64,000 nt of DNA from Dama dama (GCF_033118175.1 NC_083701.1:71610001-71674000), one strand, 5' to 3'; numbered from the stretch's first letter, positions 46,751 through 58,771 are shown. Made by a program: numbers and translations. The notes: generated from the sequence alone by a model not told the origin.

Positions 46751-46812
46751 CAGTTCAGTTCAGCTCAGTCGCTCAGTCGTGTCCGACTCTGCGATCCCAT
46801 GAATCGCAGCAT
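46751..46812 (-). mobile_element. 62-bp BovB insertion with 13-bp TSD
   Basis: Only the BovB 3' end: 'cagttcagttcagctcagtc' to 'gaatcgcagcat'. GCCTTTGCATTCT is repeated exactly at 46738-46750 and 46813-46825. An extremely 5'-truncated, well-preserved and therefore probably young insertion. Confidence 0.93.
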
Positions 46813-46825
46813 GCCTTTGCATTCT

Positions 46826-47680
46826 ACCTCTTTCCAATTAGGATCTCTTGATTTTTACCTGTAGGCTTAGTTCTTTTCCAAATTCCCAGAGTAAATAATG
46901 GTGATTTTATGCTTAAAATCATGCATTTCTCAAATTTCTATTAAAATTTAGAAACTTCTTCCAATGACAAAATGAGAGTGATGTAGATAACTCCATGATA
47001 AAGCAGAATTTTGGATTCACACAGCTATAAATTCAACTGTTTCATTTCTAATAGACATGATTTGACTGATGTCAAATATTTTACAAAATAAGTGAATATT
47101 TTACAAAATAAGTGGTAGGAAACAGTTTTGATACAGACGATAGTACCCGGAGGAAGCATTTAATATTATCTTTTAGGTATAAAAGCAGAATTTAAGGTAT
47201 AGAAGAATAAACTCACTTCTTATACTGCTTAGCTATGCAGTCCCTTTCTATGGTAAGCAGTAAATATTGATTATAGGTTAAAGGCAATTAAAATAATGGC
47301 CTGTAGCTGCAGCCATGCCAGAGAGTTCTTGGCACTGACAGCATTTACCACATTTACCAATGACTGTCAAATTTAATGAGCAAACACATTTTCCAGGAAA
47401 AAGTATTTAATACCTATTTGCCAAGCACAGGCTGCATTCAGTTTGTGAGTTAACACTTAAAAATACAGATGAGAGACAGAAAATATTGCTATTAAAAGAA
47501 GGAAAGGGGGAGGTAATTTAAAAAGCCATTTAAAATGAAAACTTTCCAGTATAAGAAACAGGCTTATTTCTGCTATTCCAGAGCATTTTACAGACCCTAC
47601 TTTTAAGTTATGGCAGCTTAGCCACTTTGGTAAAGACTGAAGCAGAAAGAAATCTTTGTTTATAGGTATCCTACAGGATA
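46826..47680. other. Unassigned stretch with a tandem duplication
   Basis: A perfect 20-bp duplication of 'aatattttacaaaataagtg' lies at 47075-47114. The rest shows no repeat or gene. Confidence 0.55.
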
Positions 47681-47952
47681 TGAAAGTGAAAGTGAAAGTT
47701 GCTCAGTCGTGTCTGACTCTTTGTGACCCCATGGTCTATACAGTCCATGGAATTCTCCAGGCCAGAATACTGGAGTGGGTAGCCTTTCCCTTCTCCAGGG
47801 AATCTTCCCAACCCAGAGATCAAACCCAGGTCTCCCACATCAAGGCGGATTCTTTACCGTCTTAGCTACAGGGGAAGCCCAAGAATACTGGAGTGGGTAA
47901 CCTATCCCTTCTCCAGCAGATCTTCCTGACCCAGGAATCCAACCCAGGTGGA
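47681..47952 (-). mobile_element. Dimeric Bov-tA SINE
   Basis: Full antisense unit with a 'gaaagtgaaagtgaaag' tail, then the junction 'ggaagcccaagaatactgga' and a second partial unit that stops inside the second head. Confidence 0.9.
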
Positions 47953-48611
47953 CTGCTGTTATTTCTTCATAATTTTTTTTTTTTTTTGTAAAATTTCTCT
48001 TACTGTATTTTTGTAGCTCACCAAGCAAGGGGTTCAAAATATACCCCACCCCCCCACATCCACCAAAGTCAGTAACAATTGGTATGAAATGGGGCCCATA
48101 ACATGTGAAAGAAAAGATCTGGTTTCAGTTTCGATCCAGTTAGAATCAAATCCCTGTCATTGCCACCTGAGAAGTAAGAAAGTAATGAGAGAAGATGAAA
48201 AGAAAGTAATGATAAGTAATACAAGTAATTACAGAGAGAAACTCTCAAGCTCCACAAAAAGAAGAAGCTCTTGCCAGTCTAGTGATACCTCGATAAAGAC
48301 AGCTAATAAGCATTATTGTAAGAATTCATCAAACCATTCACATAATGAAGAATCTTTAAAAATATGTGTTAGAAACAAATACAGACTTAGAGGAAATAAA
48401 TTTTATAAAATTACACAAAATTTGATTCCTATAATGGACAGAACACCATTGTATAAATAGTATTTAAATTATAACCAATATTTTTGAACACTAGCTGAAG
48501 AAAACATTGCATATATTACACATTCTAATCCTCAGAGACTAAATTTCACTCCTCACCTTTAAGTAAGCACAATATCCTGTTAATTTTCCTCCCATAACAT
48601 TACTAGTGAAA
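47953..48611. other. Unassigned A-rich stretch with a 123-codon frame
   Basis: The + frame 48089-48460 is Ser-, Lys- and Asn-rich with no recognised domain and lies outside identified repeats. An A-rich, stop-poor composition is the likely reason. A poly-T run lies at 47974-47987. Confidence 0.4.
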
Positions 48612-48812
48612 AGAGGGTGTTAGTCGATCAGGAGTGTCTAACTCCCTGCAACCACATGTACTGTAGCCCATTAGGCTCCTCTGTCCATGGAATTCTCCAG
48701 GCAAGAATATTGGAGTGGGTAGCCACTCCTTTCTCCAGGGGATTCTTCCTGACCCAGGGATCAACTATGGGTCAGGCAGATTCTTCACCGTCTGAGCCAC
48801 TAGGGAAGCGCT
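48612..48812 (-). mobile_element. Bov-tA SINE
   Basis: Diverged antisense body ('tgtccatggaattctccagg', 'gaatattggagtgggtagcc') through head 'accgtctgagccactaggga'. Confidence 0.88.
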
Positions 48813-50465
48813 GACATCACTAGAATAATCTGTTTTCACTCTGTCCCTTCTACCATGTTTCCAAGTCAGCCCTCTATCACCTTCAATTCAAACTATTAAA
48901 ATATCTTCTTAGCAGAATTCCTTCTCTCCAGTCATGAGCACTCTTAACACTCAACACATAGGTGGAAGATTTTGAGGCTTAAGGACAAGTTAGTGGAATA
49001 GAAGTCAAGACAAGAAGAAACAGTAAATAATGTAAAACAAGGAGAATAAAGAAACCATACAATTAAAGAATGAAGAATGAACGAGAAGAAAACTCCAACA
49101 TACCTAGTTTTGGTGAAAACAGTCTTTTGTTTTTGCGAGATTGCGTAATCTACACAGTGGCCTTTTATGCAGCTCTTTTGGGGAAACAGGCTTTTTCACA
49201 TTAAGCATTTTAATGAATAAAGTCACTTGTTCTTCATACTTCTCCTATTCTGATATTCTGAAGGGAATAGGGTCTTCATCAAATACTTGTAACTATAAAT
49301 ATCTAAAAAATTAAAATAGAAATGCTGCAGGAAATTAAAAACAAATCTTTAATAGATATCTTGCTTATATTAGCTAATGAAAGCAGCACCATGACCGAAA
49401 TAATGCCAAACAACGAGCCACACAAAACTGTTAATGGAAAGGCTTACAGCAAAATGATAAAAATGGCATTTGAATGTGGTTTAGGGCTACCAGTGGCATT
49501 GTGCTAATTAAAACTCATATGAGCTCAGCACTCTCCACAATTTGGTACAAACTATCAGCCTAATTTTGTTTCTGTCTTCCTCTGCATCTTTGTTTTCAGT
49601 TATATCTACTTACTCTTTCCTGAGCAGAATCTGAGTTGTCCTGTGTTGAATTTCTTTACAGAGCTGCCTGCATAGACTGCTATCTTTGCCTCTCTATACA
49701 TCTCCAAATGATACTTGTATTCAAGGTCTAGTTTAAATCTTACTTCTTCCTTAGATAGTTTCTTGGCCAATCTGTATTGAAATGCTATGTCTTAGCTCTG
49801 AATTATATTAGGACCTATCTTTTCATTTGTATCCTGCATTAACTATGACCAAACAAAAATGAGATTGTCTTTCACATTACTTGTAAACTGAGTCTCAAGG
49901 CACACCAAGTGACTAATTTAAGAATATTTTAGCAATCACGATGTTACTATGTTGCTTACCTAGATAATCCTGTGAAGGAAGTGATTCATGAGTGCACATA
50001 TTTTGTTATATACATTTTTATAATGAGCAAATTACATTAAAGATATTCCCTTAAAGCAGTGAGCTGGTGGCCATGTGTGGAGCAGATGCTCTGCCATTCT
50101 TTAGTCAATCTCTATTGAAGTGATTTTTTTTCCTACTTTAAACTGGGGTGAACTTATCAATCTTTTATCTACTGCTCTATATTCACTATAACTGTGCAAA
50201 CATTAGATTATAAACTAATTCAAATACATCTTCAAACAAATGGTTCAAAAATACCTTTTAAGTAACAGTAGTATTAGCAGAATAAGTGTTCCTTCTTGAG
50301 AAGATTCTATGAAAGGAATAACTTACAGACATATGCATTTTGTGATCATTTACAGAATTACCTGATTATTTTAAAGGAATTCCCCTGAATCACTGCTATG
50401 CATACCTTATAGCAGAGTTGGACATGATTTAGTGATTGAACAACCGTAACATACATTACCAAATT
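48813..50465. other. Unassigned stretch with a possible conserved block
   Basis: No repeat recognised. 49320-49560 is non-repeat, with homeodomain-like TAATTA motifs and a 61-codon frame of no known family. It is listed under findings. Confidence 0.45.
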
Positions 50466-51060
50466 AAGTTATACGGACCCCTGCTCAGGCCCTAGCCTGG
50501 CTAAGGCCTTGGTAGTGAAGGTTCTTTTTCCATCTGAGTTCACTCACCCAAAATGAAATGAAGGCTGAGATTGAAGCAGCACAAGCTTTATTCAATGGCC
50601 AGAGCATGAAGAAGTGGAAACAAGTTACAAATCAACTTCTCGCTGTAATGGTGAGAGCAATTTGCTTTTAAGGGATAGCACAGTGAGGGTAAGAGTGAGA
50701 CTAATGATGAGGAGGCACATGTATTAGTTTTCTGGGAAAGAAGCAGGGCTTCCCTAAAAATGGGGTGAATCTATTTTCTATCCGTTTTGGTCTCTGATAT
50801 CCAGTATTGGTCACTTGTAGGGGTCTCACACCGTGTGTTAATACAGTAAAATCAGTATAGAATGATGCTCAGGGTCTGTTGGAGGTCATATTTGTGGACA
50901 TTTTGGTTTCAGCTGGTTCTATTCTGTTTCTGTCTTTCTCTTCCTATAATTTCCTTTGGGTTCAGACTCTGTGACTTAGAGATGTATGTTGGTTCCTGTC
51001 TAAAGGAGGAGTTGGTGAGTTTTGATCAAGAGTCTAGTGGCCATTCTGGTAACACATAGA
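50466..51060 (-). mobile_element. Possible LTR, minus strand
   Basis: The minus strand carries AATAAAG near 50595 ('gctttattcaatggccagag' on +) about 130 bp from the element end, and the block reads like a ruminant LTR ('atccagtattggtcacttgt'). I cannot see terminal TG/CA or a target duplication. Tentative. Confidence 0.4.
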
Positions 51061-52659
51061 GCAAATGCTCTTCTTCTAAATATTAGACAATTGACTGATA
51101 AATTTAATAAAGCTAAGTGCTAAACTGAAAATTAAAAGTCCACTTGTGACTCATTATGATAGAAGGGATTTGGGTGTTAGATAGTCCTTAGGATCCCAAG
51201 CAATTCAGTGTATCCCAAACCTAAAAATGGTGATTATTCTCCACTGTGTATGAAGTGCCCCAGTTGGTTTTATTGGAAGAAAGCTGAGACATTATATAGT
51301 CCAGAAACTTCTCATAGGAATGTCAAGAAATAGCCAAGGTTGATACCTAGAGAAATTTCCATTTTTTCTCACAGTCTGAAATTTAGAGAAGCCTGAGCTA
51401 GTTAAGAGCTATAAAAGTATAAGAAGGAGCAGAATAGCAGATGACTCTGTCATGACACTAAAAAGGTCTGATGAGTGCTTAAAGCTAGATAAAGTTTGTT
51501 TCTTATTTCTGAGAACAAAGGACACAGGAATTTCACTCAGAAAAACTGATGGGAAATGGAAAAAATGGGCTCTGTCCAGGGAAAGATGAGTCATCACCTG
51601 CTAAGGAAAGGAGTGGAGGGATCACTGTACATGTTTTCTATTCATTTGCCTTCTCTTGTTTCATTTTTAGCCGGTCTCTGAATAGTAGTTTCCTTCTTCT
51701 CTCTTAATGCTAGAAGGGTAACACTTGGTGACTGGTATTCTTTTAAGTCTCATTCACCTGAGACCATTAGCCATCTGTCATAAATACACCCATCATATGT
51801 ACACCCAAGTCTATTAATATATTATGTAATTATACATAGGTTTCCTTATATGAACATAGACATACACCAGGATCCATACCTGTGATAATATCTTAGTAGA
51901 CCAATGCATGGTCATACTTTCAATATGATTTATCTTGGAAGTTGACAACTTTTTTCCCCTTCAATCTGGTTTATCTTGGAAGTTGATGACTAGGCATTCA
52001 AAACCAAAAGCTCAGTAGAAAGTAATGAAAAACTGAAATTATAATTACATGATTTTACCTCTCAACTACATTTCTGTATCCTTATTTGTTTTCAGTGGTT
52101 TTGTTTTGTTTTACAGTTGTAAAGTCTAAATGCTATTAAAACACTGTTAAATTTGAGCATATTTAGCACATAAATTTGAACCAAAAATCCCTGTATACTT
52201 ATGCCCCTGCCAACCTTTCCAGACTCACTTCATACCACTCTCCCAATTTTTAAGTCTGCTACAGTTCTAATAGAATTTTTTTTCTAACACTTTGAGACAT
52301 GGTCAGTTTTAGCTTGAAATCTCTAAACATCCTATTGCTTCTGCTTGGAATATTCTTAATTTATTTAAAAAAAAATTAACCCCTTAAGTGTTTATAATGG
52401 CTCCTTTATATCACATCCTTCTAAACTATTCTCTGTCCTAGCAGCAAGATTTGAGAAAGTGGGAACTATGCCCAAAAAAATTCATTAATATTTGTTAATT
52501 GATAAATAGATTCTGATTTTCAGTCACTGTATTAAAATTAGGTTCAATTTTTTACATTCTGATTTTTCAAAAAGGGATTTTCTTCAGCTTTTTTTAGTTC
52601 AACACTGTTTTATAAATAAATTCCTTAATGGGGCAGTTTCCTAAGCCACACGCTGTTGC
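51061..52659. other. Unassigned AT-rich stretch
   Basis: No gene or repeat recognised. An imperfect 31-bp unit ('ttatcttggaagttga' core) is repeated at 51919-51949 and 51960-51990. Confidence 0.5.
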
Positions 52660-52980
52660 TATTGTTTTTGTTCAAAGTCCTGTCCGACTCTGCGACTTCA
52701 TAAACTGCAGCATGCCAGTCTCCTCTGTCCTCCACTGTCTCCTAGATTTTGCTCAAATTCATGTCTATTGTGGCGGTAATGCTATCTAAACATCTCATCT
52801 TCTACCACCCCCTTCTCTTCTTTCCCTCAATCTTTCCCAGCATCAGGGTCTTTTCCAATGAGTCAGCTCTTTGCGTCAGGTGGCCAAAGTATTGGAGTTT
52901 CAGCTTCAGCATCAGTCCTTCCCAATGAATATTCATAACTGATTTCCTTTAGGATTGACTGGTTGGATCTCCTTGCAGTT
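52660..52980 (-). mobile_element. BovB LINE, 3' end (about 320 bp)
   Basis: Antisense from a degraded tail ('gttcaaagtcctgtccgact') to 'ggttggatctccttgcagtt'. Confidence 0.88.
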
Positions 52981-53802
52981 AGTTAGGTGATTTTAATCTG
53001 ATGAAGCTTTGTCTTCCTCTTACCTGTACACTTCCATTAAGAATCAGTCATATCCAGCTCTCCCTAGAGGCAGGTGTCAAGTGTGGATGGGAAACTTTCT
53101 CCCAGATATAAGCAGAGGCCGCAGCAAATGCTATTTCCCCACATTGCTAAAATGGACCTGAAGGAAGTTTTGGCGGTCTTCTGGACCATTGCACCTTTAC
53201 CTGCACTTTGATGGCTGATTGTCCTCTGAACAATCTGTCCCCATTTCCTTTCTTCTCCAGCACTGACCCATCTACCAGTAGGAACTAAACTTACAACTCT
53301 TTGCCTTGAGCTTCCTTTCATTTGTTCTCCTTTGTAGTTGGGTAGAAAGAAGGTAGTATAAAATACAAAAGATGCCTGTTTTGTATCATACTCTGTGAAC
53401 CTAAGTCTCTCTGTAAATGTGCATTGAAATAAAGGAAAGAGAGTCTTTTTAAATACTAACTTTGGAAACAGGAAGTTGGCATTTAACAAAACCAACATAG
53501 ATGCCAAGCACAGAATACATTATTAAGCATTTGAAGAATTATAATTGTGTAATGTTTAAGAAGATATAAAACCTTTTTCTAAGGTTTTCATGTATTTGTT
53601 GAGGATACCGTATCTCTTACTATAATTTCTTATAAGTTTTCTTTACTCTTTTTCTTGTAGTAGAATTTAAAAAACATTTAGCTCTCTTGATTGAAGTGAG
53701 ACTTGTGTTCTCATTTCGTACTGGATCAGGCCTAGTGTACAATGGTTATTCTGATAGTCAAGACACTTGTGTAATTAAAAGAACTTAGGTTAAAGTTTTA
53801 TA
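52981..53802. other. Unassigned stretch
   Basis: The minus-strand frame 53064-53507 (147 codons) has no recognised family and no neighbouring exon signals. Nothing else seen. Confidence 0.5.
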
Positions 53803-53814
53803 CATTTACATTTA

Positions 53815-53941
53815 CATGGCATCATCAACTCGATGGACATGAGTTTGAGCAAGCTCCAAGAGTTGATGATGGACAGGGAAGCCTGGCATGCTACGGTCCA
53901 TGGTTTTGCAAAGAGTCGGACACAACTGAATGACTGAACTG
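53815..53941 (+). mobile_element. BovB LINE, 3' end (about 127 bp) with TSD
   Basis: Sense BovB from 'ggcatcatcaactcgatgga' to 'tgactgaactg'. ACATTTACATT is found at 53803-53813 and 53942-53952. Confidence 0.9.
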
Positions 53942-54292
53942 ACATTTACATTAGATTCTTAATGAACACCAAGCATTGTGTTATTGCTTAGAAATAAAAT
54001 AATAACTATAGTATACCCCTCTTAAAATGATTTAGAGTCCATGAGGGATACAGATGCAAAAAAGTACCAGTGATACTATGCACATATAGCTGGGGTATCT
54101 GATGGAGTAAGGGGGAAGCAGGTGTCAGAGAGCTCTCTAGAAAGTTAACCTGTGCACTGAACCTTCCTCCCCAAGCAAAAGTAGCAAAAAATGAGGCACA
54201 GATGAGAGGCATTAAGGCATAGAAACAGCATGAGTTAGGAGCTATTTGTATATGTTTATTATCCCAAAAGGAGTTTGAAACTGCTTCATTAA

Positions 54293-55148
54293 AAACATGA
54301 GCTCTTGTTGCCAAATTCAGACTTAAATTGAAGAAAGTAGGGAAAACCACTAGACCATTCAGGTATGACCTTAATCAAATCCCTTATGATTATATAGTGA
54401 AAGTGACAAATTGATTCAAGGGATTAGATTTGATAGAGTTCCTGAAGAACTAGGGACAGAAGTTTGTAACAGTATACAGGAGGTGATGATCGAAACCATC
54501 CCCAAGCAAAAGAAATGCAAAAGGAAAAATGGTTGTCAGAGGAGGCCTTACAAATAGCAGAGAAATGAAAGGCAAAGGAAAAAAGGAATGATATATCTAT
54601 CTGACTGCAGAGTTCCAAAGAATAGCAAGGAGAGATAAGAAAGCCTTCTTAAATGAACAAGCAAAGAAATAGAGGAAAACAATAGAATGGGAAAGACTAG
54701 TGAGCTCTTTGAGAGAAATAGAGATACCAAGGAAAATTTCATGCAAAGATGGGCACAAAAAAGCACAGAAATGGTATGGACCTAACAGAAGCAGAAGAGA
54801 TTAAGAAGAGGTGGCAAGAATACACAGAACATTCAAAAAAGGTCTTAGTGACCTGGATAACCATAATGGTGTGATCACTCACCTAAAACCAGACATCCTG
54901 GAGTGTGAAGTCAAGTGGGCCTTAGGAAGCATTACTATTAACAAAGCTAGTGGAGGTGAGGGAATACTAGCTGAACTTTTTCAAAGCCTAAAAGACGATG
55001 CTGTTAAAGTGCTAAACTCAATATGCCACCATTGACTCAATGGACACGATTGGAACAAATTCAAGGAGATAGTAAAGGACTGGGAAGTCTGGCGTGTTGC
55101 AGTCCATGGGGTCACAAAGAGTTGGACAGGACTGATTGACTGAACAAC
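54293..55148 (+). mobile_element. BovB LINE with large internal deletion
   Basis: Sense BovB from the end of the endonuclease domain through the linker to the RT start ('gctaaactcaatatgccacc'). At about 55027 it jumps directly to the 3' end ('attgactcaatggacacgat') and finishes in the tail. About 1 kb of RT is missing. Frame 54811-55035 is the longest remnant. Confidence 0.9.
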
Positions 55149-55604
55149 ACCATCAAAAACAAATGAGTAAAATCCCCTACAAAATGTTGAGAGATAAACT
55201 TGGGATCAGTTCATAGAGGACTTCACATGGTTTTATTATTCATCTATTCCACTGAGTGAAATGAAGTAAAATTTTTATTCAGTCCAGTTTCAAAATCAGG
55301 TTTGTTTGTGGACAGGCTGACTGATATACTAAGGTTGAGGGAAGAAGTGACAGGTGCCAATAAAAACCTGTGAATTTTGTTTACCCATGCCCAGTAACAG
55401 GGATCTTTAACTAAAAGTAGATGTGAGCATTACTAAAACTATATTTTCAGCACTAAAAGATTCATCTCTTTTCTTAGAAAATGTATCAAAAGTGATTCCC
55501 ACAAATGTCAACAAGAAGATTAACTGAAGCAATGTTTCTGAAACTATTTAAACAGCCCTGGAGGCACCATGTTAGAATGTAAAATATTGATTTGAGTGTC
55601 AATA

Positions 55605-55686
55605 TATAATTTCAATGAAATGCCTTTTAAAGGGAAGAAAGATAAGCCATTATTGCTTAAGTAGAATACCAATTGCTACCTTAAGA
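55605..55686 (+). repeat. 82-bp direct repeat, left copy
   Basis: About 85% identical by eye to 55894-55975 ('tagaataccaat' and 'aatgaaatgcctt' are shared). It flanks a Bov-tA SINE. Too long to be a target-site duplication. Confidence 0.8.
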
Positions 55687-55689
55687 TCG

Positions 55690-55885
55690 GCTTCCCTGGT
55701 AGCTCAGTTGATGAATCTGCTTGCAATGCAGGAGACCAGGGTTTGATCCCTGGATTGGCAAGATCCCCAAGGAAATGGCCACCCACTCCAGTATTCTTGC
55801 CTGGAAAGTCTCATGGACAGAGGAGCCTGGCAGGCTACAGTCCATGAGGTCACAAGGGTTGGACACGACTTAGGACATGACATTT
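55690..55885 (+). mobile_element. Bov-tA SINE between direct repeats
   Basis: Head 'ggcttccctggtagctcagt', body to 'ttggacacgacttaggacat'. A small deletion in the head-body linker. Confidence 0.92.
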
Positions 55886-55893
55886 TACTACTA

Positions 55894-55975
55894 TGTAATT
55901 TCTATGAAATGCCTTCTATATGAAAGAAAGATAAACCATTATTGTTTAACTAGAATACCAATAGCAACCTCAAGC
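55894..55975 (+). repeat. 82-bp direct repeat, right copy
   Basis: Partner of 55605-55686. The divergence between copies suggests that the duplication is old. Confidence 0.8.
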
Positions 55976-56273
55976 TCAACGTATACAAAAGTTTGCAACA
56001 TAAAATAACACAGTAGTTTACCATCTGAATGTAAAACACCAGCCTTTTGTTTAAACTGTTCCATGTATATCTCTGCCTAATTACAATAAAATGGAGAAAA
56101 ATAGCCATTTCTGTTTTCTTCTTTTTTATTCAATTTTTTGACAGTTGCTTAATTTTCTATACTGAAGACTTTGAATATGAACTTCAAAGAAGTAATGTGC
56201 TTGGAAGATATCGTTATAAATAACACTAAAACTTTCCTAGGCTTAATTCTATTTTATAATGCCACTATATAGA

Positions 56274-57266
56274 GGGAATACCAGACCACCTTTCCTGCCT
56301 CCTGAGAGATATGTATGCAGGTCAAGAAGCAACAGTTAGAACTGGACATGGAACAACAGACTGGTTCCAAATTGGGAAAGGAGTACGTTAAGGCTGGATA
56401 CCATCACTCTGCTTATTTAACTTATATGCAGAGTACATCGTGCGAAATGCCGAAGCACAAGCTGGAATCAAGATTGTCGGGAGAAATATCAGTAACCTTA
56501 GATAAATGGATGACACCATCCTTAAGGCAGAAAGCAAAAAGAAACTAAAGAGCTTCTTGATGAAGGTGAAAGAGGACAGTGAAAAAGCTGGCTTAAATCT
56601 CAACATTCAGAAAACTAAGATCATGGCATCTGGTCCCATCACTTCATGGCAAATAGATGGGGAAACAGTGGAACAGCGAGAGACTATTTTCTCGGGCTCC
56701 AAAATCATTGCAGATGGTGATTGCAGCCATGCAATTAAAACACACTTGCTCCTTGGAAGAAAAGCTTTAACAAACCTAGACAGAATATTAAAAAGCAGCG
56801 ACATTACTGACAAAGGTCCATCTAGTCAAAGCTATGGTTTTTCCAGTAGTCATGTATGGATGTGAGAGATGGACCATAAAGAAAGCTGAATGCCAAAGAA
56901 TTGATGCTTTTGAACTGTGGTGTTGGAGAAGACTCTTGAGAGTCCCTTGGACTGAAAGGAGAGCAAACCAGTCAATCCTAAAGGAAATCAATCCTGAATA
57001 TTCATTGGAAGGACTGATGCTCAAGCTCCAATACTTTGGCCGCCTGATGCAAACAACTGACTCACTGGAAAAGACCCTGATGCTGGGAAAGACTGAAGGC
57101 AGGAGGAGAAGGGGGCGACAGAGGATGAGATGGTTGGATGGCATCACCGACTCAATGGCCCTGAGTCTGAGCAAGCTTTGGGAGTTGGTTATGGACAGGG
57201 AAGCCTGGCGTGCTGCAGTCCATGGGGTCACAAAGAGTCGGACATGACTGAACAGCTAAACTAAAC
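56274..57266 (+). mobile_element. BovB LINE, RT core to 3' end (about 1 kb)
   Basis: Sense BovB. Frames 56506-56865 and 56834-57247 (119 and 137 codons) together cover the RT end and the C-terminal region with one frameshift. The catalytic site near 56500 is broken by a stop. Among the better preserved copies in the window. In inverted orientation to the copy at 58010. Confidence 0.93.
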
Positions 57267-58009
57267 TGATATATAGGGTAAACATTTTAGTTTTAAGTTT
57301 GTGTATAAAAAATATTTATATAAAATTATTTATACAAGGACTGCAGCTTTTCTTCACTATTTTATCCACCCTTTCATTATGAAGTGATTTTATGTGAAAG
57401 TAAGCACATATCATTGAATTTTCAAATGCTTTTGGGGCAATCTGATGGTAGGTTTCTGGTTTTGAATATCAGCTGAGTATAAGAACATAATTATTGAGCA
57501 ATTCTAATTTAAATACTACCAAGGAGTTTGTAACTACAATCAGAAACACAGTACTATTAATATTGTTAAGTCTAGCACAGTGGATTAGGAACTGTGTAGA
57601 ATCAGAAGCCAGGGAGATGAGTGGGTCAGTACTATTCAATATAACTTGACAGATGAAAAATAGAAAAAGTGCCAAGTTTTTGTTTTTTTTTTTTAAATAG
57701 GTATATACGTGAGTTGGAAACCTATCCATGACACTCCAAAACTTTAATAAAATCATAATTAGATCATGAGGAAGATAACTAGATAATGTAGACCTGAAGA
57801 TAGATGGATTTTAAAAGAGAACAATTATGATCAAGCCATCTTTAGCCTAGTGTTACATCTAATGTGTTGTTACCATTTTGATATGCCACTGGGTAAATTA
57901 AAGGTGCTATCTGGTTTCTGACAATTATTTGCTAAAATGCAAATATTCCTTTTCTGCATTTAAAAGTCCAAGTTTTGACATGATTTTTCCAAATGACTTT
58001 GTTGTTGTT
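57267..58009. other. Unassigned AT-rich stretch
   Basis: No gene or repeat recognised. A poly-T run lies at 57679-57694. Confidence 0.5.
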
Positions 58010-58474
58010 GTTGTCTTTGTTCAGTTGCTAAGTTGTGTCCAACTCTGCGCGACCCCATGGACTGCACTGATGCTATCTAACTATTTCATCCCCTGTTGCC
58101 CCTCCTCCTTTTGCCTTCAATCTTTCCTAGCATCAGGCCTTTTCCAATGAGGCAGCTCTCTGCATTAGGTGGCCAAAGTATTGGAGTTTTAGCTTCAGCA
58201 TCAGTCCTACCAGTGAATATTTAGGGTTGATTTCCTGTGGATTGACTGGTTTGATCTTCTTGCAGTTCAAGAGACTCTCAACAGTCTTCTCCAACACCAC
58301 AGATTAAAAGCATCAATTATTCAGTGCTCAGACTTTTTCAGGGACCTACTCTCAAATCCCTACATGACTACTAGAAAAACCATAGATTTGACTATCCAGA
58401 CCTTTGTTGACAAAATGATGTCTCTACTTTTTAAATCACTGTCTAGGTTTGTCGTAGCTATTCTTCCAAGGAGC

Positions 58475-58771
58475 TCAGTCATGTCCGACTCTTTGCTACC
58501 GCATGGACTGTATAGTCCATGGAATTCTCCAGGCCAGAATACTGGAGTGGGTATCTTTTCCCTTCTCCAGGGGATCTTCCCAACTCAGGGATCAAACCGA
58601 GGTCTCCTGCATTGCAGGTGGATTCTTTACCAGCTGAGCCACAAGGGAAGCCCAAGAATACTGGAGTGGGTAGCCTATCCTTTTTCTAGTGGTTGTTCCT
58701 GACCCATGAATTGAACCGGGGTCTCCTACATTGCAGCCAGATTCTTTACCAACTGAGCTATGAGGGAAGTC
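58475..58771 (-). mobile_element. Dimeric Bov-tA SINE with 12-bp TSD
   Basis: Two antisense units with the junction 'ggaagcccaagaatactgga'. CTTCCAAGGAGC is found exactly at 58463-58474 and 58772-58783. BovB text is continuous when it is removed. Confidence 0.95.

Noticed and set aside
53064..53507. 147-codon minus-strand gene
   Set aside because: No family resemblance, promoter or exon signals; length is within what chance gives in 64 kb.
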